Source: Chromatocurvus sp046260765
GTDB taxonomy: Bacteria; Pseudomonadota; Gammaproteobacteria; Pseudomonadales; Halieaceae
Assembly (NCBI GenBank): GCA_046260765.1
Contig: JBHEOO010000010.1
Location: 1-64,000, forward strand
Reading direction: 5' to 3'
Length of the DNA: 64,000 bases
The notes beneath the pieces are model-generated. The model had not been told where the DNA came from. It ran no database searches and was given only the letters and a program-made list of their open reading frames with translations. The position numbers were made by a program, and so were the translations under genes. Position 1 is the first letter of the stretch, and each line of letters begins with the position of its first letter. Below are positions 53,389-62,102 of this stretch, piece after piece.

Positions 53389-53801
53389 CAGTCAGCCTGC
53401 CCCAGTTCCCAGGGCCGCGCCGGCGCCCGGCGCCGATTGCCCCAGTTCAGCACCCCGCAGCGCAGGGCGTAGACCAGGGCAGCGAGAAGAATGCCGATAA
53501 AAATGGCGGCGCTGGCGAAGCCGGCCCAGCCGAGCTCGAGGACGGCGATCGCCCAGGCGAACAGGAATACGGTTTCGAGATCGAACAGGACAAACAATAT
53601 GGCCACGAGATAAAAATCCACGGAGAAGCGGATCTGCGCCGAACCGACCGGGAGCACGCCGGACTCAAAAGGCGTGTTGGTCGCGCTGTTGGCGCGATGA
53701 CGACCGAGTAGCCTGGCAGCAGCGAGCATGGTGAACACGAGCGCGCCGATCCCGGCGAGGTAAACAAGAAAAGGCCACAGCGACGGCGCAGCGTCGGTCA
53801 T
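53388..53801 (-). CDS. nuoA: NADH-quinone oxidoreductase subunit A
   Basis: First gene of the complex I operon, encoding a three-helix membrane subunit of 137 residues. TPFESGVLPVGSAQIRFSVDFYLVAILFVLFDLETVFLFAWA contains the conserved acidic residues near the quinone chamber. Start at the ATG at 53801 (MTDAAPSL) with GGGGAA about 9 bases upstream; the open frame to 53882 is not conserved. Confidence 0.94.
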   Translation of the reverse strand: MTDAAPSLWPFLVYLAGIGALVFTMLAAARLLGRHRANSATNTPFESGVLPVGSAQIRFSVDFYLVAILFVLFDLETVFLFAWAIAVLELGWAGFASAAIFIGILLAALVYALRCGVLNWGNRRRAPARPWELGQAD

Positions 53802-54170
53802 TGCATTGCTTCCCCGGCGCGTTTGACCGCGCTTGGGTCGCTCAGCGGAATCCTGGAAAATCTGCGCAAGCGAGTGTTGCAACTCGGCACTGTTTCATCC
53901 CCTGCTGTCACTGCGATTCAGCGCCCTGAAAGCGGCGCTACCGCGAACTCTCTCATACATTCTCGATTATCTTTGTGCTTTATTATCTGCTTTGTTCTAT
54001 TTTCAGACGAGTGCATATGTAAAGCTCGAGTGTTACGCCGTTATCTTTATGCACCGCTTCGCATGAGACTCTAGTCCCGCCACCTGTGAAACGCAAGGCG
54101 CGCTCGCCAGCACCGAGGACAGTGGGGCGCATGGTGCGACAGGCGCTAAACGAGGGATAAATGCCGCGCG
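53802..54170. promoter_or_regulatory. Leader and probable promoter region of the nuo operon
   Basis: 369 bp without a gene, with an AT-rich core at about 53945-54055. On the minus strand two GATAAT -10-like boxes lie at 53971-53966 and 53987-53982, neither with a good -35 partner at normal spacing. As nuo genes otherwise overlap or abut, the main promoter should be here. Confidence 0.4.
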
Positions 54171-54422
54171 TCAGCGCTTGTACTGCGTCGGACAGTAACC
54201 CCGACTGACCGCCGGATCGCGCAGCGCGCCGTGCTTGGTCTTGCGGCCACTCACCCGGGCGCGCCACAGACGAAATGACCCGGGCTTGAGATTGCGGCGC
54301 ATCAGCCGGATGACCGCCGATTCATCAAGCCCGTACAGGGCATCGATCGCCTCAAACGGCGTGCGGTCTTCCCAGGCCATTTCGATAACGCGTGATGTGT
54401 CAGCAGTCGACAGACGTTTCAT
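54171..54422 (-). CDS. DUF2805 (TIGR03643-type) small protein
   Basis: Basic protein of 83 residues. VIEMAWEDRTPFEAIDALYGLDESAVIRLMRRNLKPGSFRLWRARVSGRKTKH covers almost the whole DUF2805 pattern, which looks like a small helical, perhaps nucleic-acid-binding fold. The function is unknown. It starts 29 bp after the 2-hydroxyacid dehydrogenase stop, on the same strand, so the two may be co-transcribed. Confidence 0.82.
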   Translation of the reverse strand: MKRLSTADTSRVIEMAWEDRTPFEAIDALYGLDESAVIRLMRRNLKPGSFRLWRARVSGRKTKHGALRDPAVSRGYCPTQYKR

Positions 54423-54451
54423 GAGTATCTCTCTGTGGCAAAGTCGCCTTG

Positions 54452-55420
54452 TCAGTCATACACCGCAGCATTGGCACAGTGCAGCATGCGCTCTCCCGAC
54501 ATTGCGGCCAGCGCGTTATCTACCGCCATATCCGCCATGCGTCGCCGCGTGGCAGCTGTCGCACTACCGATGTGCGGTGTCAGTACTACGTTTGGCAGGG
54601 TCAGCAGCGGATTATCCTCGGGTACCGGTTCGCGGGAAAACACGTCGATTCCCGCAGCCAGAAGGCGACCGCCGGACAGGGCGCTGGCGAGAGCCTCCTC
54701 ATCCACAATACCGCCGCGCGCGGTGTTCACCAGAACCGCATCGCTTTTCATCAGGGCAATACGATCAGCATTGATAAGGTTGCGCGTGTCGTCACTTAAT
54801 GCCACAGTTATTATGACGAAATCGCTGCGTGCCAGCAGATCTTCCAGTGCCACCTGCTCTACGTCTGGAACATCCCGCGCCGAGCGGTTCCAGCCAAGTA
54901 ACTGCATGCCAAAACCGCCTGCACGACGCGCTACGGCGGTGCCTATGGCGCCAAGTCCGACAATGCCCAGTGTCGCGCCGGCAATGTCCTTGCCGACAAA
55001 AAAATCCGGCGACCAGGCGTTACCCGGGGTCCAGTGGCCCTGGCGGATAAAGCGGTCCGCCTCGACCACGCGGCGCGAGGCTGCCATCAGCAGAGCAAAG
55101 GTGGTATCTGCGGTGGTCTCCACCAGAACGCCGGGCGTATGTCCCACGGGAATACCGCGTTCCGTCGCTGCGGCAAGATCAATGTGGTCGACCCCCACCG
55201 ACATGCTGGAGACGAAGCGCAATTTCGGAAGCATCTCCAGCAGAGCGCGATCGATGCGATCGGTGAGCAGACAGACAACGCCATCGGCGTCGGTCAGCTC
55301 CTTGCGCAGTGCGGTGCCGGGGAGCAGGCCCGGGCCGAGCCAGACATTCATATCGCTGTGCTGGCAAAGCGTGTGGATGCGCTCGCCGGGCAGCTGATGC
55401 GTAACAAACACTTTATACAT
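54452..55420 (-). CDS. D-2-hydroxyacid dehydrogenase, glyoxylate reductase type
   Basis: NAD(P)-dependent dehydrogenase of 322 residues. The cofactor motif is LGIVGLGAIGTAVARRAGGFGM followed by WNRSAR, where Arg residues favour NADPH. The catalytic Arg, Glu and His lie in NTARGGIVDEEAL, DVFSREPVPEDNPLL and LTPHIGSAT. It resembles glyoxylate/hydroxypyruvate reductases (GhrB type). Its start codon has a weak ribosome binding site. The exact substrate is uncertain. Confidence 0.87.
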   Translation of the reverse strand: MYKVFVTHQLPGERIHTLCQHSDMNVWLGPGLLPGTALRKELTDADGVVCLLTDRIDRALLEMLPKLRFVSSMSVGVDHIDLAAATERGIPVGHTPGVLVETTADTTFALLMAASRRVVEADRFIRQGHWTPGNAWSPDFFVGKDIAGATLGIVGLGAIGTAVARRAGGFGMQLLGWNRSARDVPDVEQVALEDLLARSDFVIITVALSDDTRNLINADRIALMKSDAVLVNTARGGIVDEEALASALSGGRLLAAGIDVFSREPVPEDNPLLTLPNVVLTPHIGSATAATRRRMADMAVDNALAAMSGERMLHCANAAVYD

Positions 55421-55513
55421 GGCGAAAGCTTAGCCTATTCCGCCACCCAACATAACCGGAACCGCGCGTCTTGAGCACGGTCTTACAGCTACACAGAGAG
55501 AGTTTTCGAAAGT

Positions 55514-56203
55514 ATGGACGACAAGGTTTTTCTCAATGCCGATTTCTCGCAGCGGATAGCGGTAGATACGCAACAGATGGACTGGACCCCCAGCCCGGGT
55601 GGCCACGTGCTGCGCAAGCGACTGCACCTGGTGGGTCGCTCGGAGGCGGGACAGGTCACATCGCTGGTGCAGTATCTGCCGGATTCCGAGTTCCCCGAGC
55701 ACAACCATCCGGATGGCGAGGAAATACTGGTTCTCGAAGGTGTTTTCTCCGACGAGACGGGGGATTACCCGGCGGGTTCCTATCTGCTCAATCCGGAAGG
55801 TTTTTCGCACAAGCCGTTTTCTCGCGAGGGCTGCCTGCTCTTCGTCAAGCTAAGGCAGTACCCGGGACAGGACCGCGAACGCGTTGCGGTTCGGACCGCC
55901 GACCAGCCCTGGCGATCCAGCGTGCGCAAGGGCGCAAGCTGGAAGAAGCTCTACGCCCAGGAACCCTACACTGACTACTCGCGCCTTGAAGCCTGGGACG
56001 AGCCGGGGTCTCTGGGACGCATGAATTTTCCCGGCGGTGCGGAAATTCTGGTGATACGCGGCGAGTTCAGCGATGAGCACGGTCATTACTCACAGTACAG
56101 CTGGCTGCGCGTTCCCGAGGGCGGCAGCATCACACCGACCTCAAACAGCTACTGCGAAGTCTTTATCAAGGAAGGGGGCCTGGCTTACCTGCGCGCCGCA
56201 TGA
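55514..56203 (+). CDS. Double-cupin protein, ChrR-like
   Basis: Protein of 229 residues made of two cupin barrels. The first carries the metal-binding pattern FPEHNHPDGEEILVLEGVFSDETGDYPAGSYLLNPEGFSHKPFSREG, close to the ChrR cupin (anti-sigma factor and acetylacetone-cleaving types). The second (GGAEILVIRGEFSDEHGHYSQYSWLRVP) lacks the leading histidine pair and may not bind metal. No anti-sigma zinc domain is present. It may be an enzyme or a small-molecule binder. Confidence 0.8.
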   Translation: MDDKVFLNADFSQRIAVDTQQMDWTPSPGGHVLRKRLHLVGRSEAGQVTSLVQYLPDSEFPEHNHPDGEEILVLEGVFSDETGDYPAGSYLLNPEGFSHKPFSREGCLLFVKLRQYPGQDRERVAVRTADQPWRSSVRKGASWKKLYAQEPYTDYSRLEAWDEPGSLGRMNFPGGAEILVIRGEFSDEHGHYSQYSWLRVPEGGSITPTSNSYCEVFIKEGGLAYLRAA

Positions 56204-56245
56204 CCTGACCAGCTCGCCAGGCACCCTCAGCTCTCCGATGCGGTG

Positions 56246-56809
56246 TCAGTCACCCTGCCAGCGCGACACGGTATCACTGTGCAGGCCAAACAGATCCAGC
56301 GCGCGACCCACACTCTGGGTCACCATCGCATCGATGGATTCGGGCCGGTTGTAGAACGCGGGCACCGGCGGGGCGATGATTGCGCCCATTTCAGTCACCT
56401 GGGTCATGCTGCGCAGGTGACCCAGGTGCAGGGGTGTTTCACGCACCATCAGCACCAGGCGCCGGCGCTCCTTGAGCACCACGTCAGCGGCGCGGGAGAG
56501 GAGGGTGGAGGTAACGCCAGAGGCGATCTCCGACAGACTGCGGATAGAGCAGGGCGCAATCAACATGCCCTCGGTAATAAACGAGCCGCTGGCTATCGAT
56601 GCGCCAACATTTTTTACCGCATGCACTTCACTGGCCAGCGCCTTGACCTCGGCACTCGACATATCCATTTCGTAATGCAGCGTGAGTTCAGCCGAGCGAC
56701 TCATCACCAGGTGCGTTTCCACGCCCGCGGCGCGCAGAAGCTCAAGCGCGCGAACGCCAAGTGCAATGCCGGACGCACCGGTGATGCCTACAATAATTCT
56801 TTTGGTCAT
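56246..56809 (-). CDS. ubiX: Flavin prenyltransferase UbiX
   Basis: Enzyme of 187 residues that makes prenylated FMN for UbiD-type decarboxylases, needed in ubiquinone synthesis or aromatic acid decarboxylation. The N-terminal IVGITGASGIALGVRALELL binds FMN; SGSFITEGMLIAPCSIRSLSEIASGV and KERRRLVLMVRETPLHLGHLRSM are hallmark blocks. No ubiD is visible. The 35-bp palindrome at 56826 lies 16 bp upstream of its start. Confidence 0.93.
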   Translation of the reverse strand: MTKRIIVGITGASGIALGVRALELLRAAGVETHLVMSRSAELTLHYEMDMSSAEVKALASEVHAVKNVGASIASGSFITEGMLIAPCSIRSLSEIASGVTSTLLSRAADVVLKERRRLVLMVRETPLHLGHLRSMTQVTEMGAIIAPPVPAFYNRPESIDAMVTQSVGRALDLFGLHSDTVSRWQGD

Positions 56810-56825
56810 GGGGGTATTGATGCCT

Positions 56826-56860
56826 TTTGGGGTCAGGTCCGAATCGGACCTGACCCCAAA
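56826..56860. repeat. Perfect palindrome with 17-bp arms
   Basis: Arms TTTGGGGTCAGGTCCGA and its exact complement flank a single central A at 56843. It lies between ubiX and the SnoaL-like gene. A degraded relative is at 14958-14983. It resembles dispersed REP-type palindromes; in RNA it would fold into a strong hairpin, perhaps ending the upstream transcript. Confidence 0.85.
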
Positions 56861-56877
56861 GAGGAGCCCTCTGCCCG

Positions 56878-57270
56878 CTAGTGTTTGCCACCCGCTATTG
56901 ATTCTAGCATCTTTGCCATATGCGCATGCAGCATCTGTATGCCCTTGAGCGGGCGCACCATCACCTTGAACTCGCAGATACGGCCGTCAGGCGCAAAGGT
57001 CATGATGTCAACGCCGTTGATTTCTATACCGTCCACCGTGCAGGTGAACTCGAGTACCGCATGGTTCTCGGTAACGACCTCTTTGACGTAGCGGAACGTG
57101 TCGTTGAAAACGCCCATGGCGCTGGTCAGGTACATCAGAGTACGCGCCTTGCCTGCCTGCGGCGTATGCACCACCGGCGAGTAGAAGACGCAGTCCTCAG
57201 CAATGATCTCTCCCAGTCGTGCCGTATCCCTGCTGGCCGCAATATCGTGCCAGATGTCCAGTGTTTGCAT
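56878..57270 (-). CDS. SnoaL/NTF2-like protein
   Basis: Small alpha+beta cone protein of 130 residues. LDIWHDIAASRDTARLGEIIAEDCVFYSPV is the usual N-terminal helix-strand pattern, and NGVDIMTFAPDGRICEFKVMVRPLKG closes the sheet. Members include polyketide cyclases, steroid isomerases and binding proteins, and the active residues vary. AAGGAG lies seven bases before the ATG. It starts 22 bp after the alpha/beta hydrolase stop and is probably the last gene of the TonB receptor operon. Confidence 0.82.
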   Translation of the reverse strand: MQTLDIWHDIAASRDTARLGEIIAEDCVFYSPVVHTPQAGKARTLMYLTSAMGVFNDTFRYVKEVVTENHAVLEFTCTVDGIEINGVDIMTFAPDGRICEFKVMVRPLKGIQMLHAHMAKMLESIAGGKH

Positions 57271-57292
57271 GACGATCTCCTTGACTGCCGGG

Positions 57293-58165
57293 TCAGGCTC
57301 GAATGGATCCCGACGAGAGGAATGATTGTATCGCCTGCAGCGCCGTCGGCTCCATGAGCGTAGGGGCGTGACCGACCCGCGGCACTTCGGTCACGCTCAG
57401 GTCACTGTCCCTGTCGCGCATGCGCGCCACACATTCCGGCGCGAGAATATCCGATAGCTCGCCGCGTATCACCAGCATCGGAATATCGACAATGGCCTCG
57501 AACAGCGGCCAGAGATCTGGCGGCACCGCGTCGGAATCGTCGTCGTTCATGGTCTGGGAGATCGCCGGATCATACGCCAGCACGGGCACGCCATCGTGCT
57601 CGACGTATAGCGCCCGGGCAAAGCCCAGCCAGTCATCATCGGTATAGTCGGGGAAAGCCTCGCCATTGATTTCGCGGGTGCGCGCCACGGCCTCGTCCCA
57701 GCTGCGCGCGGGCGCAACCTTGCCGACGTAGTGCTGTATGCGCGCGAGCCCCCTCGGGTCGATCTCCGGACCGATATCATTGATCACCATGCCGGCAACG
57801 CGCTCCGGCTGCTGGCTCGCCATAATAAAAGACATCAGGCCGCCCATGGAGGTCCCAATCAGCACCACCTTCTTCAGGGAGAGCGTATCCAGCAGATGGA
57901 ACATGTCGCCGGCATAGGTGAGCGGAGTGTAATTGGCCGGGTTGCTGTCATAGTCGGAGCGACCGCGACCGCGCTGTTCGGCCACAATTACCCGGCGTTC
58001 CGCCGCCAGCGTGGAGGCCAGCTCCGCGAAATCTGCAGAATTGCGCGACAGGCCATGCATGCACAGCACCGGCAATAGCCCGGAGGATGCGGGTCCCGGG
58101 TAGTCCCGGGCGTACAGGCGCAATCCGTCGGGGCTCTGGTACCAGACGTCGCGAAAGTCACTCAT
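57293..58165 (-). CDS. Alpha/beta hydrolase
   Basis: Hydrolase of 290 residues. The nucleophile elbow is GTSMGG with Ser106, the oxyanion region is VLCMHGLSRNSADF, REQRGRG-like VAEQRGRGRSDYD follows, and the acid and base are likely Asp in RGELSDILAP and His in VGHAPTLMEP. It overlaps the end of the acyl-CoA ligase gene by 8 bp, so the two are coupled. It could split an ester or lactone of the compound activated by the ligase. Confidence 0.88.
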   Translation of the reverse strand: MSDFRDVWYQSPDGLRLYARDYPGPASSGLLPVLCMHGLSRNSADFAELASTLAAERRVIVAEQRGRGRSDYDSNPANYTPLTYAGDMFHLLDTLSLKKVVLIGTSMGGLMSFIMASQQPERVAGMVINDIGPEIDPRGLARIQHYVGKVAPARSWDEAVARTREINGEAFPDYTDDDWLGFARALYVEHDGVPVLAYDPAISQTMNDDDSDAVPPDLWPLFEAIVDIPMLVIRGELSDILAPECVARMRDRDSDLSVTEVPRVGHAPTLMEPTALQAIQSFLSSGSIRA

Positions 58166-59747
58166 AAACACGCTCTCCGTATTGCTGTCGCAGTTCGCGC
58201 TTAAGTATCTTGCCATTGGGGTTGCGCGGCAACTCATCCACCAGCAGCAGATCTGCCAGGCGCTGCTGCCTGCCCAGACGCTCGTTGGCCCAGCTCAGCA
58301 GCTCTGCAGGCTCCAGCGCCTGCGCGGCCACCACGAGGGCCAGTGGCGTTTCACCCCAGCGCCGGCTGGGCACGCCGATAACGGCTACGTCATCCACGCC
58401 CGGATGGGCATAGAGCTCGGCCTCGATATCCTGTGGGTAAATGTTCTGACCGCCAGAGAGAATCATGTCTTTCTTGCGATCGACTATGTAGAGAAAGCCC
58501 TCTGCATCCACGTAGCCAATATCCCCGGAGCGCAGCCAGGTCCTGCCGTCGTCATCCCGGTAGCAGGCCTCGGCATTGGCAGCCTCCCGCTGCCAGTAAC
58601 CGGGCATGGTGATGCGCCCGCGGGAGACGATCTCACCCGCAGTGCCCGTCGCACAAATGGCGTCATTGTCGTCGATTATGGCGATATCCGTGCCAATCAG
58701 CGGCTTTCCCACGGACTGCCAACGACCCTCGGCATCTTCCGGATCCAGCGTTGTGATAATGCCCTCGGTCAGCCCGTAGAGCTCGATAATGCCGCAGGGG
58801 AACTCGCTGAAAATGTCCTGCTTGAGGGTTTCGTGCAGCGGCGACCCGCAGCTCATCATGCCGTGCATGCTGGCAAGGTTCCGCGGCTGCCTGCGCTGGG
58901 CCGCGACCACGCGCTGGAACTGGATCGGCACCATCGCGGTGTGGGTAATTCGCAGGTCCTGCACCGCATCCAGGAAACCCTCCGCATCGAAGCGCTCATG
59001 AATCACCAGGGTACCACCGGCAAGGACCGTACACAGCATCGCCACCCAGGAGATATTGGAGTACAGACCAATGGTCAACAGCGTCCGCGACGCGCCGTGA
59101 TAGCGCAGCGCAATCGCCAGATCATATGCCCAGTCCCGCCGGCCGCGGTGCGTGTGCAGAATGCCCTTGGGCAAGCCGGTCGTGCCGGAGCTGTAGATGA
59201 TGTTCAGTGGCGCATCCGGGTCCAGTGCAATCGCCGGCAGATGCGCCGGCTGACCGTCGCACATAGCCTGCAGGCTTTCCCAGACAGCGTCCGCCCCGTC
59301 ACCCGCGCCGCCGCGACATGGGCTCGCGCCGGCATCGCTGCACAGTAGCAGCACCAGCGACGCGGGCAGTCTGTCGCGCAGGGCATCCAGCCGTCGCCGC
59401 TGGTCTGGCGTGACCACCAGGGCACGCACCCCTGCGTCCTCGAGCATGGCAAGCATGGCGTCATCGGCTACCGACAGATTCAGTGGCACGGATACAGCGC
59501 CCGCGGCCAGCGTCCCGAACAGGGCCTGCACCATTGGCAGGCCATTGCTCATGACGATACCCACGCGATCGCCGGGATGAATGCCCCGCGCCGCAAGACC
59601 GTGCGCGAAACGGTGATTGGCGCTGCAAAAGGCCCGCCAGTCGAGCCGCTCGCCGCCGCAGATCACCGCGTCGCGCCCGGCCCGCCACTTGCCGTGGAGC
59701 GCGAGAATCTCGGGCAGCAGCGGGGCAGCAGAAGGAAACGATGTCAC
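58158..59747 (-). CDS. AMP-dependent acyl-CoA ligase
   Basis: Adenylate-forming enzyme of 529 residues, expected to activate a carboxylic acid with ATP and CoA. The phosphate loop is IYSSGTTGLPKGILHTH, A5 is ELYGLTEG, A7 is TWLRSGDIGYVD and the catalytic lysine is in PRNPNGKILKREL. The start is the GTG at 59747, 17 bp after the TonB receptor stop; an ATG at 59795 lies inside the receptor gene and is less likely. It resembles medium- and long-chain or aryl acid ligases, and the substrate is not readable. Confidence 0.88.
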   Translation of the reverse strand: MTSFPSAAPLLPEILALHGKWRAGRDAVICGGERLDWRAFCSANHRFAHGLAARGIHPGDRVGIVMSNGLPMVQALFGTLAAGAVSVPLNLSVADDAMLAMLEDAGVRALVVTPDQRRRLDALRDRLPASLVLLLCSDAGASPCRGGAGDGADAVWESLQAMCDGQPAHLPAIALDPDAPLNIIYSSGTTGLPKGILHTHRGRRDWAYDLAIALRYHGASRTLLTIGLYSNISWVAMLCTVLAGGTLVIHERFDAEGFLDAVQDLRITHTAMVPIQFQRVVAAQRRQPRNLASMHGMMSCGSPLHETLKQDIFSEFPCGIIELYGLTEGIITTLDPEDAEGRWQSVGKPLIGTDIAIIDDNDAICATGTAGEIVSRGRITMPGYWQREAANAEACYRDDDGRTWLRSGDIGYVDAEGFLYIVDRKKDMILSGGQNIYPQDIEAELYAHPGVDDVAVIGVPSRRWGETPLALVVAAQALEPAELLSWANERLGRQQRLADLLLVDELPRNPNGKILKRELRQQYGERVYE

Positions 59748-59764
59748 GCCCTTGTTCCCCGCAG

Positions 59765-62023
59765 CTAGAACCGGTACTCGACCGTAGCGGTCCATGTGCG
59801 TGGTGGCGCGTAGAACACCGTGGTGTTGTTTTCAAGGCCCAGGGTAGACGGACATCCACCGGCGCCGAAACAGTAACCAGCCGTCTTCACATCCTCGTCG
59901 GTCAGGTTCTTGCCGTGCAGACCAAGCATCCAGGCCGCGTCCATGCTGGTCCAGACGACGCTTGCGTTGATCAGGTCGTAGGCCTCCTGGTCGATGACCG
60001 GCGTCGGCAGCTCGAACTGAGTAATGTCACCTTTATAGGACCAGTTGGCCATGAGACGCAGTTCGCCATCGCGCAGCGGCGTGCTGTAGGTCGCACCGAT
60101 GAACGCCATTTCTTCCGGCGTGTTCTGAATAGCGCGCTGGTCCGAGACATCAATGCCGTTCACCAGCCACTCATCGATGGAGGTGTCCAGCAGACTGGCT
60201 GAGAACTGCAGGCTGAAGTTGTCAGTCAGCAGCACGTTGCCTTCGATTTCAAGACCCGAAATCGTTGACTCTGCGGCGTTGGTGACCGTGCCGACAAAGG
60301 TGTCATTGACGCCGTCTCCATCGCTATCCGCACCGACCGAGCCCGGAATCTGCATGTCCGAATACTCGCTGTAGAACAGGGCAATATTGGTGATCGCGCG
60401 CCCCTCAAGCCAGGTGGTCTTCAAGCCCAGTTCGAAGGAATCAAGCTCCTCGGCGTCAAAGCCGCGCTCTACCTCGGGCGTGGCGAAGTTGGCGCCACGG
60501 GGGTCGAAGCTGCCGGCCTTCCAGCCCTGGCTGTAGCCCGCATACACGGTCATGTCGTCGTTCACCAGATAGCTGATATTCACCCGCGGAGAGAAGTCGT
60601 AGAACGTCCGGCTTGCCTCAAAATCACTGGTAGCAGCAAGGAGAATGGCACTGTCATTGCCGAGGAAGGGTGAGCCGGTGCCAAGGTAATTGCCCCGGAA
60701 AATATCTGCATCACGCTGATCTTCGGTATAGCGACCACCTACTGACACCGACAGCTGCGGCGTCAGGTTATAGGTGACGTCTGCAAACGCTGACCAGGCT
60801 TCGGTTTTGACCGTACCGCCGGTGTAGGCAGTGATACCGCCAGGGACGAGCTGTCCCAGCACAACGTCAAAGTCGTTAGCAGCCTCGACGTCAAGGTAGT
60901 AATAGCCAAGCACGGCGTTCCAGCGGTCGCTGTTGAACAGCAGCTGGAATTCCTGGCTCATCTGTTCGTTGTCGTAGATCACCGGCGCATCGAAATCGGG
61001 CACGGCGAGGCCGTCGAAGTCGATCACGGATTCCGTGTAATCTTCCCGCTGCGAGGTAATCGAACGCAGGGTAATCTGATCATTCAGCTGATAGTCGATA
61101 GACAGCGACCAGCCCTCTGACTGCACTTCATTGTTGCCATTGATACCCGCGGTGGTCGGTAGAACGCTGGCCCCCGCAGTGGTGTCACGCACGTTATTCA
61201 GAACCGGCTGGCCGCTGAGCGCTCCGGGGAAGGGACGGTAACCCGCCACCGGCGAGGAATCGTCCTGGGTGTTGTCGTAGGAAGCGCGAATCAGCAGATT
61301 TTCCGTCGGTTCGAATTCGGCGCTGAGGCGGTAGCCGAAGATGTCCTTGTCGTACTGTTCGCCGCCGGTGAAGAGATTCTTGCCAAAGCCGTCGCGGTCA
61401 AACGACGCTACGGTCGCACCGACACGGAAGGTGTCTGATACCGGCACGGACACACTGCCTACCAGATCGACCTGATCATAGTCGCCGTAAGAGGCGCGAA
61501 CGCTACCCTCCAGCTCGTTAGACAGGCGCCGGGTCACATACTTGATCGCGCCGCCGACGGCATTGCGCCCATACAGCGTACCCTGTGGGCCGCGAAGGAC
61601 CTCGATACGCTCGACATTGTATAGATCCAGCAAAGCACCCTGGGGCCGGGCGAGATAGACGTCATCCAGATACAGAGCCACGCCCTGTTCGAAGCCTGCC
61701 AGCGGGTCCTGCTGGCCAATGCCGCGGATGAATGCGGTGAGCGTAGTGTTGGTGGCTCTTGACGGCTCAAGCGTGACACTGGGGATGGACTGCGCCAGTT
61801 CCGTGATATCCGAGGCACCGCGCATGCGCAACTCCAATCCCGAGATCGCCGTGACCGCAATGGGCACATCCTGCAGGTTTTCCGATCGTCGCCGCGCGGT
61901 CACCACCACCTCTTCGAGGGACAGACCGGGGCTCTGTGCGAGCGCTGGCAGCGTCGGCAAACAAAGAGCAGAAGCCACCGCAGTGGCGAGGACGAGCGGT
62001 TGTCTAACAAGCTTATGTGTCAT
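59765..62023 (-). CDS. TonB-dependent outer-membrane receptor
   Basis: Receptor of 752 residues with a signal peptide ending at PALAQ. Plug domain: VVVTARRRSENLQDVPIAVTAISGLEL, EVLRGPQGTLYGRNAVGGAIKYVTRR. The 22-strand barrel runs to the C-terminal TATVEYRF with terminal phenylalanine. The TARRRSENLQDVPIAVT plug start is common in receptors for hydrophobic or plant-derived compounds rather than classic siderophore receptors. AAAGGA lies before the ATG. It heads an operon with a CoA ligase and hydrolase, and tandem palindromes lie upstream. Confidence 0.92.
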   Translation of the reverse strand: MTHKLVRQPLVLATAVASALCLPTLPALAQSPGLSLEEVVVTARRRSENLQDVPIAVTAISGLELRMRGASDITELAQSIPSVTLEPSRATNTTLTAFIRGIGQQDPLAGFEQGVALYLDDVYLARPQGALLDLYNVERIEVLRGPQGTLYGRNAVGGAIKYVTRRLSNELEGSVRASYGDYDQVDLVGSVSVPVSDTFRVGATVASFDRDGFGKNLFTGGEQYDKDIFGYRLSAEFEPTENLLIRASYDNTQDDSSPVAGYRPFPGALSGQPVLNNVRDTTAGASVLPTTAGINGNNEVQSEGWSLSIDYQLNDQITLRSITSQREDYTESVIDFDGLAVPDFDAPVIYDNEQMSQEFQLLFNSDRWNAVLGYYYLDVEAANDFDVVLGQLVPGGITAYTGGTVKTEAWSAFADVTYNLTPQLSVSVGGRYTEDQRDADIFRGNYLGTGSPFLGNDSAILLAATSDFEASRTFYDFSPRVNISYLVNDDMTVYAGYSQGWKAGSFDPRGANFATPEVERGFDAEELDSFELGLKTTWLEGRAITNIALFYSEYSDMQIPGSVGADSDGDGVNDTFVGTVTNAAESTISGLEIEGNVLLTDNFSLQFSASLLDTSIDEWLVNGIDVSDQRAIQNTPEEMAFIGATYSTPLRDGELRLMANWSYKGDITQFELPTPVIDQEAYDLINASVVWTSMDAAWMLGLHGKNLTDEDVKTAGYCFGAGGCPSTLGLENNTTVFYAPPRTWTATVEYRF

Positions 62024-62035
62024 GGCGATGTCCTT

Positions 62036-62068
62036 TTGTCGAGCGCTTGTCGAGCGCTTGTCGAGCGT
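62036..62068. repeat. Three 11-bp tandem repeats in the TonB receptor leader
   Basis: TTGTCGAGCGC at 62036-62046 and 62047-62057, then TTGTCGAGCGT at 62058-62068, directly upstream of the ribosome binding site region on the minus strand. A second small duplication (GGTATCGAAGGTGG, two copies overlapping by one base at 62168-62194) lies further out. Confidence 0.8.
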
Positions 62069-62102
62069 TATGCGTTATTGGATCGCGCCGCGCCGGCCGC
62101 GT

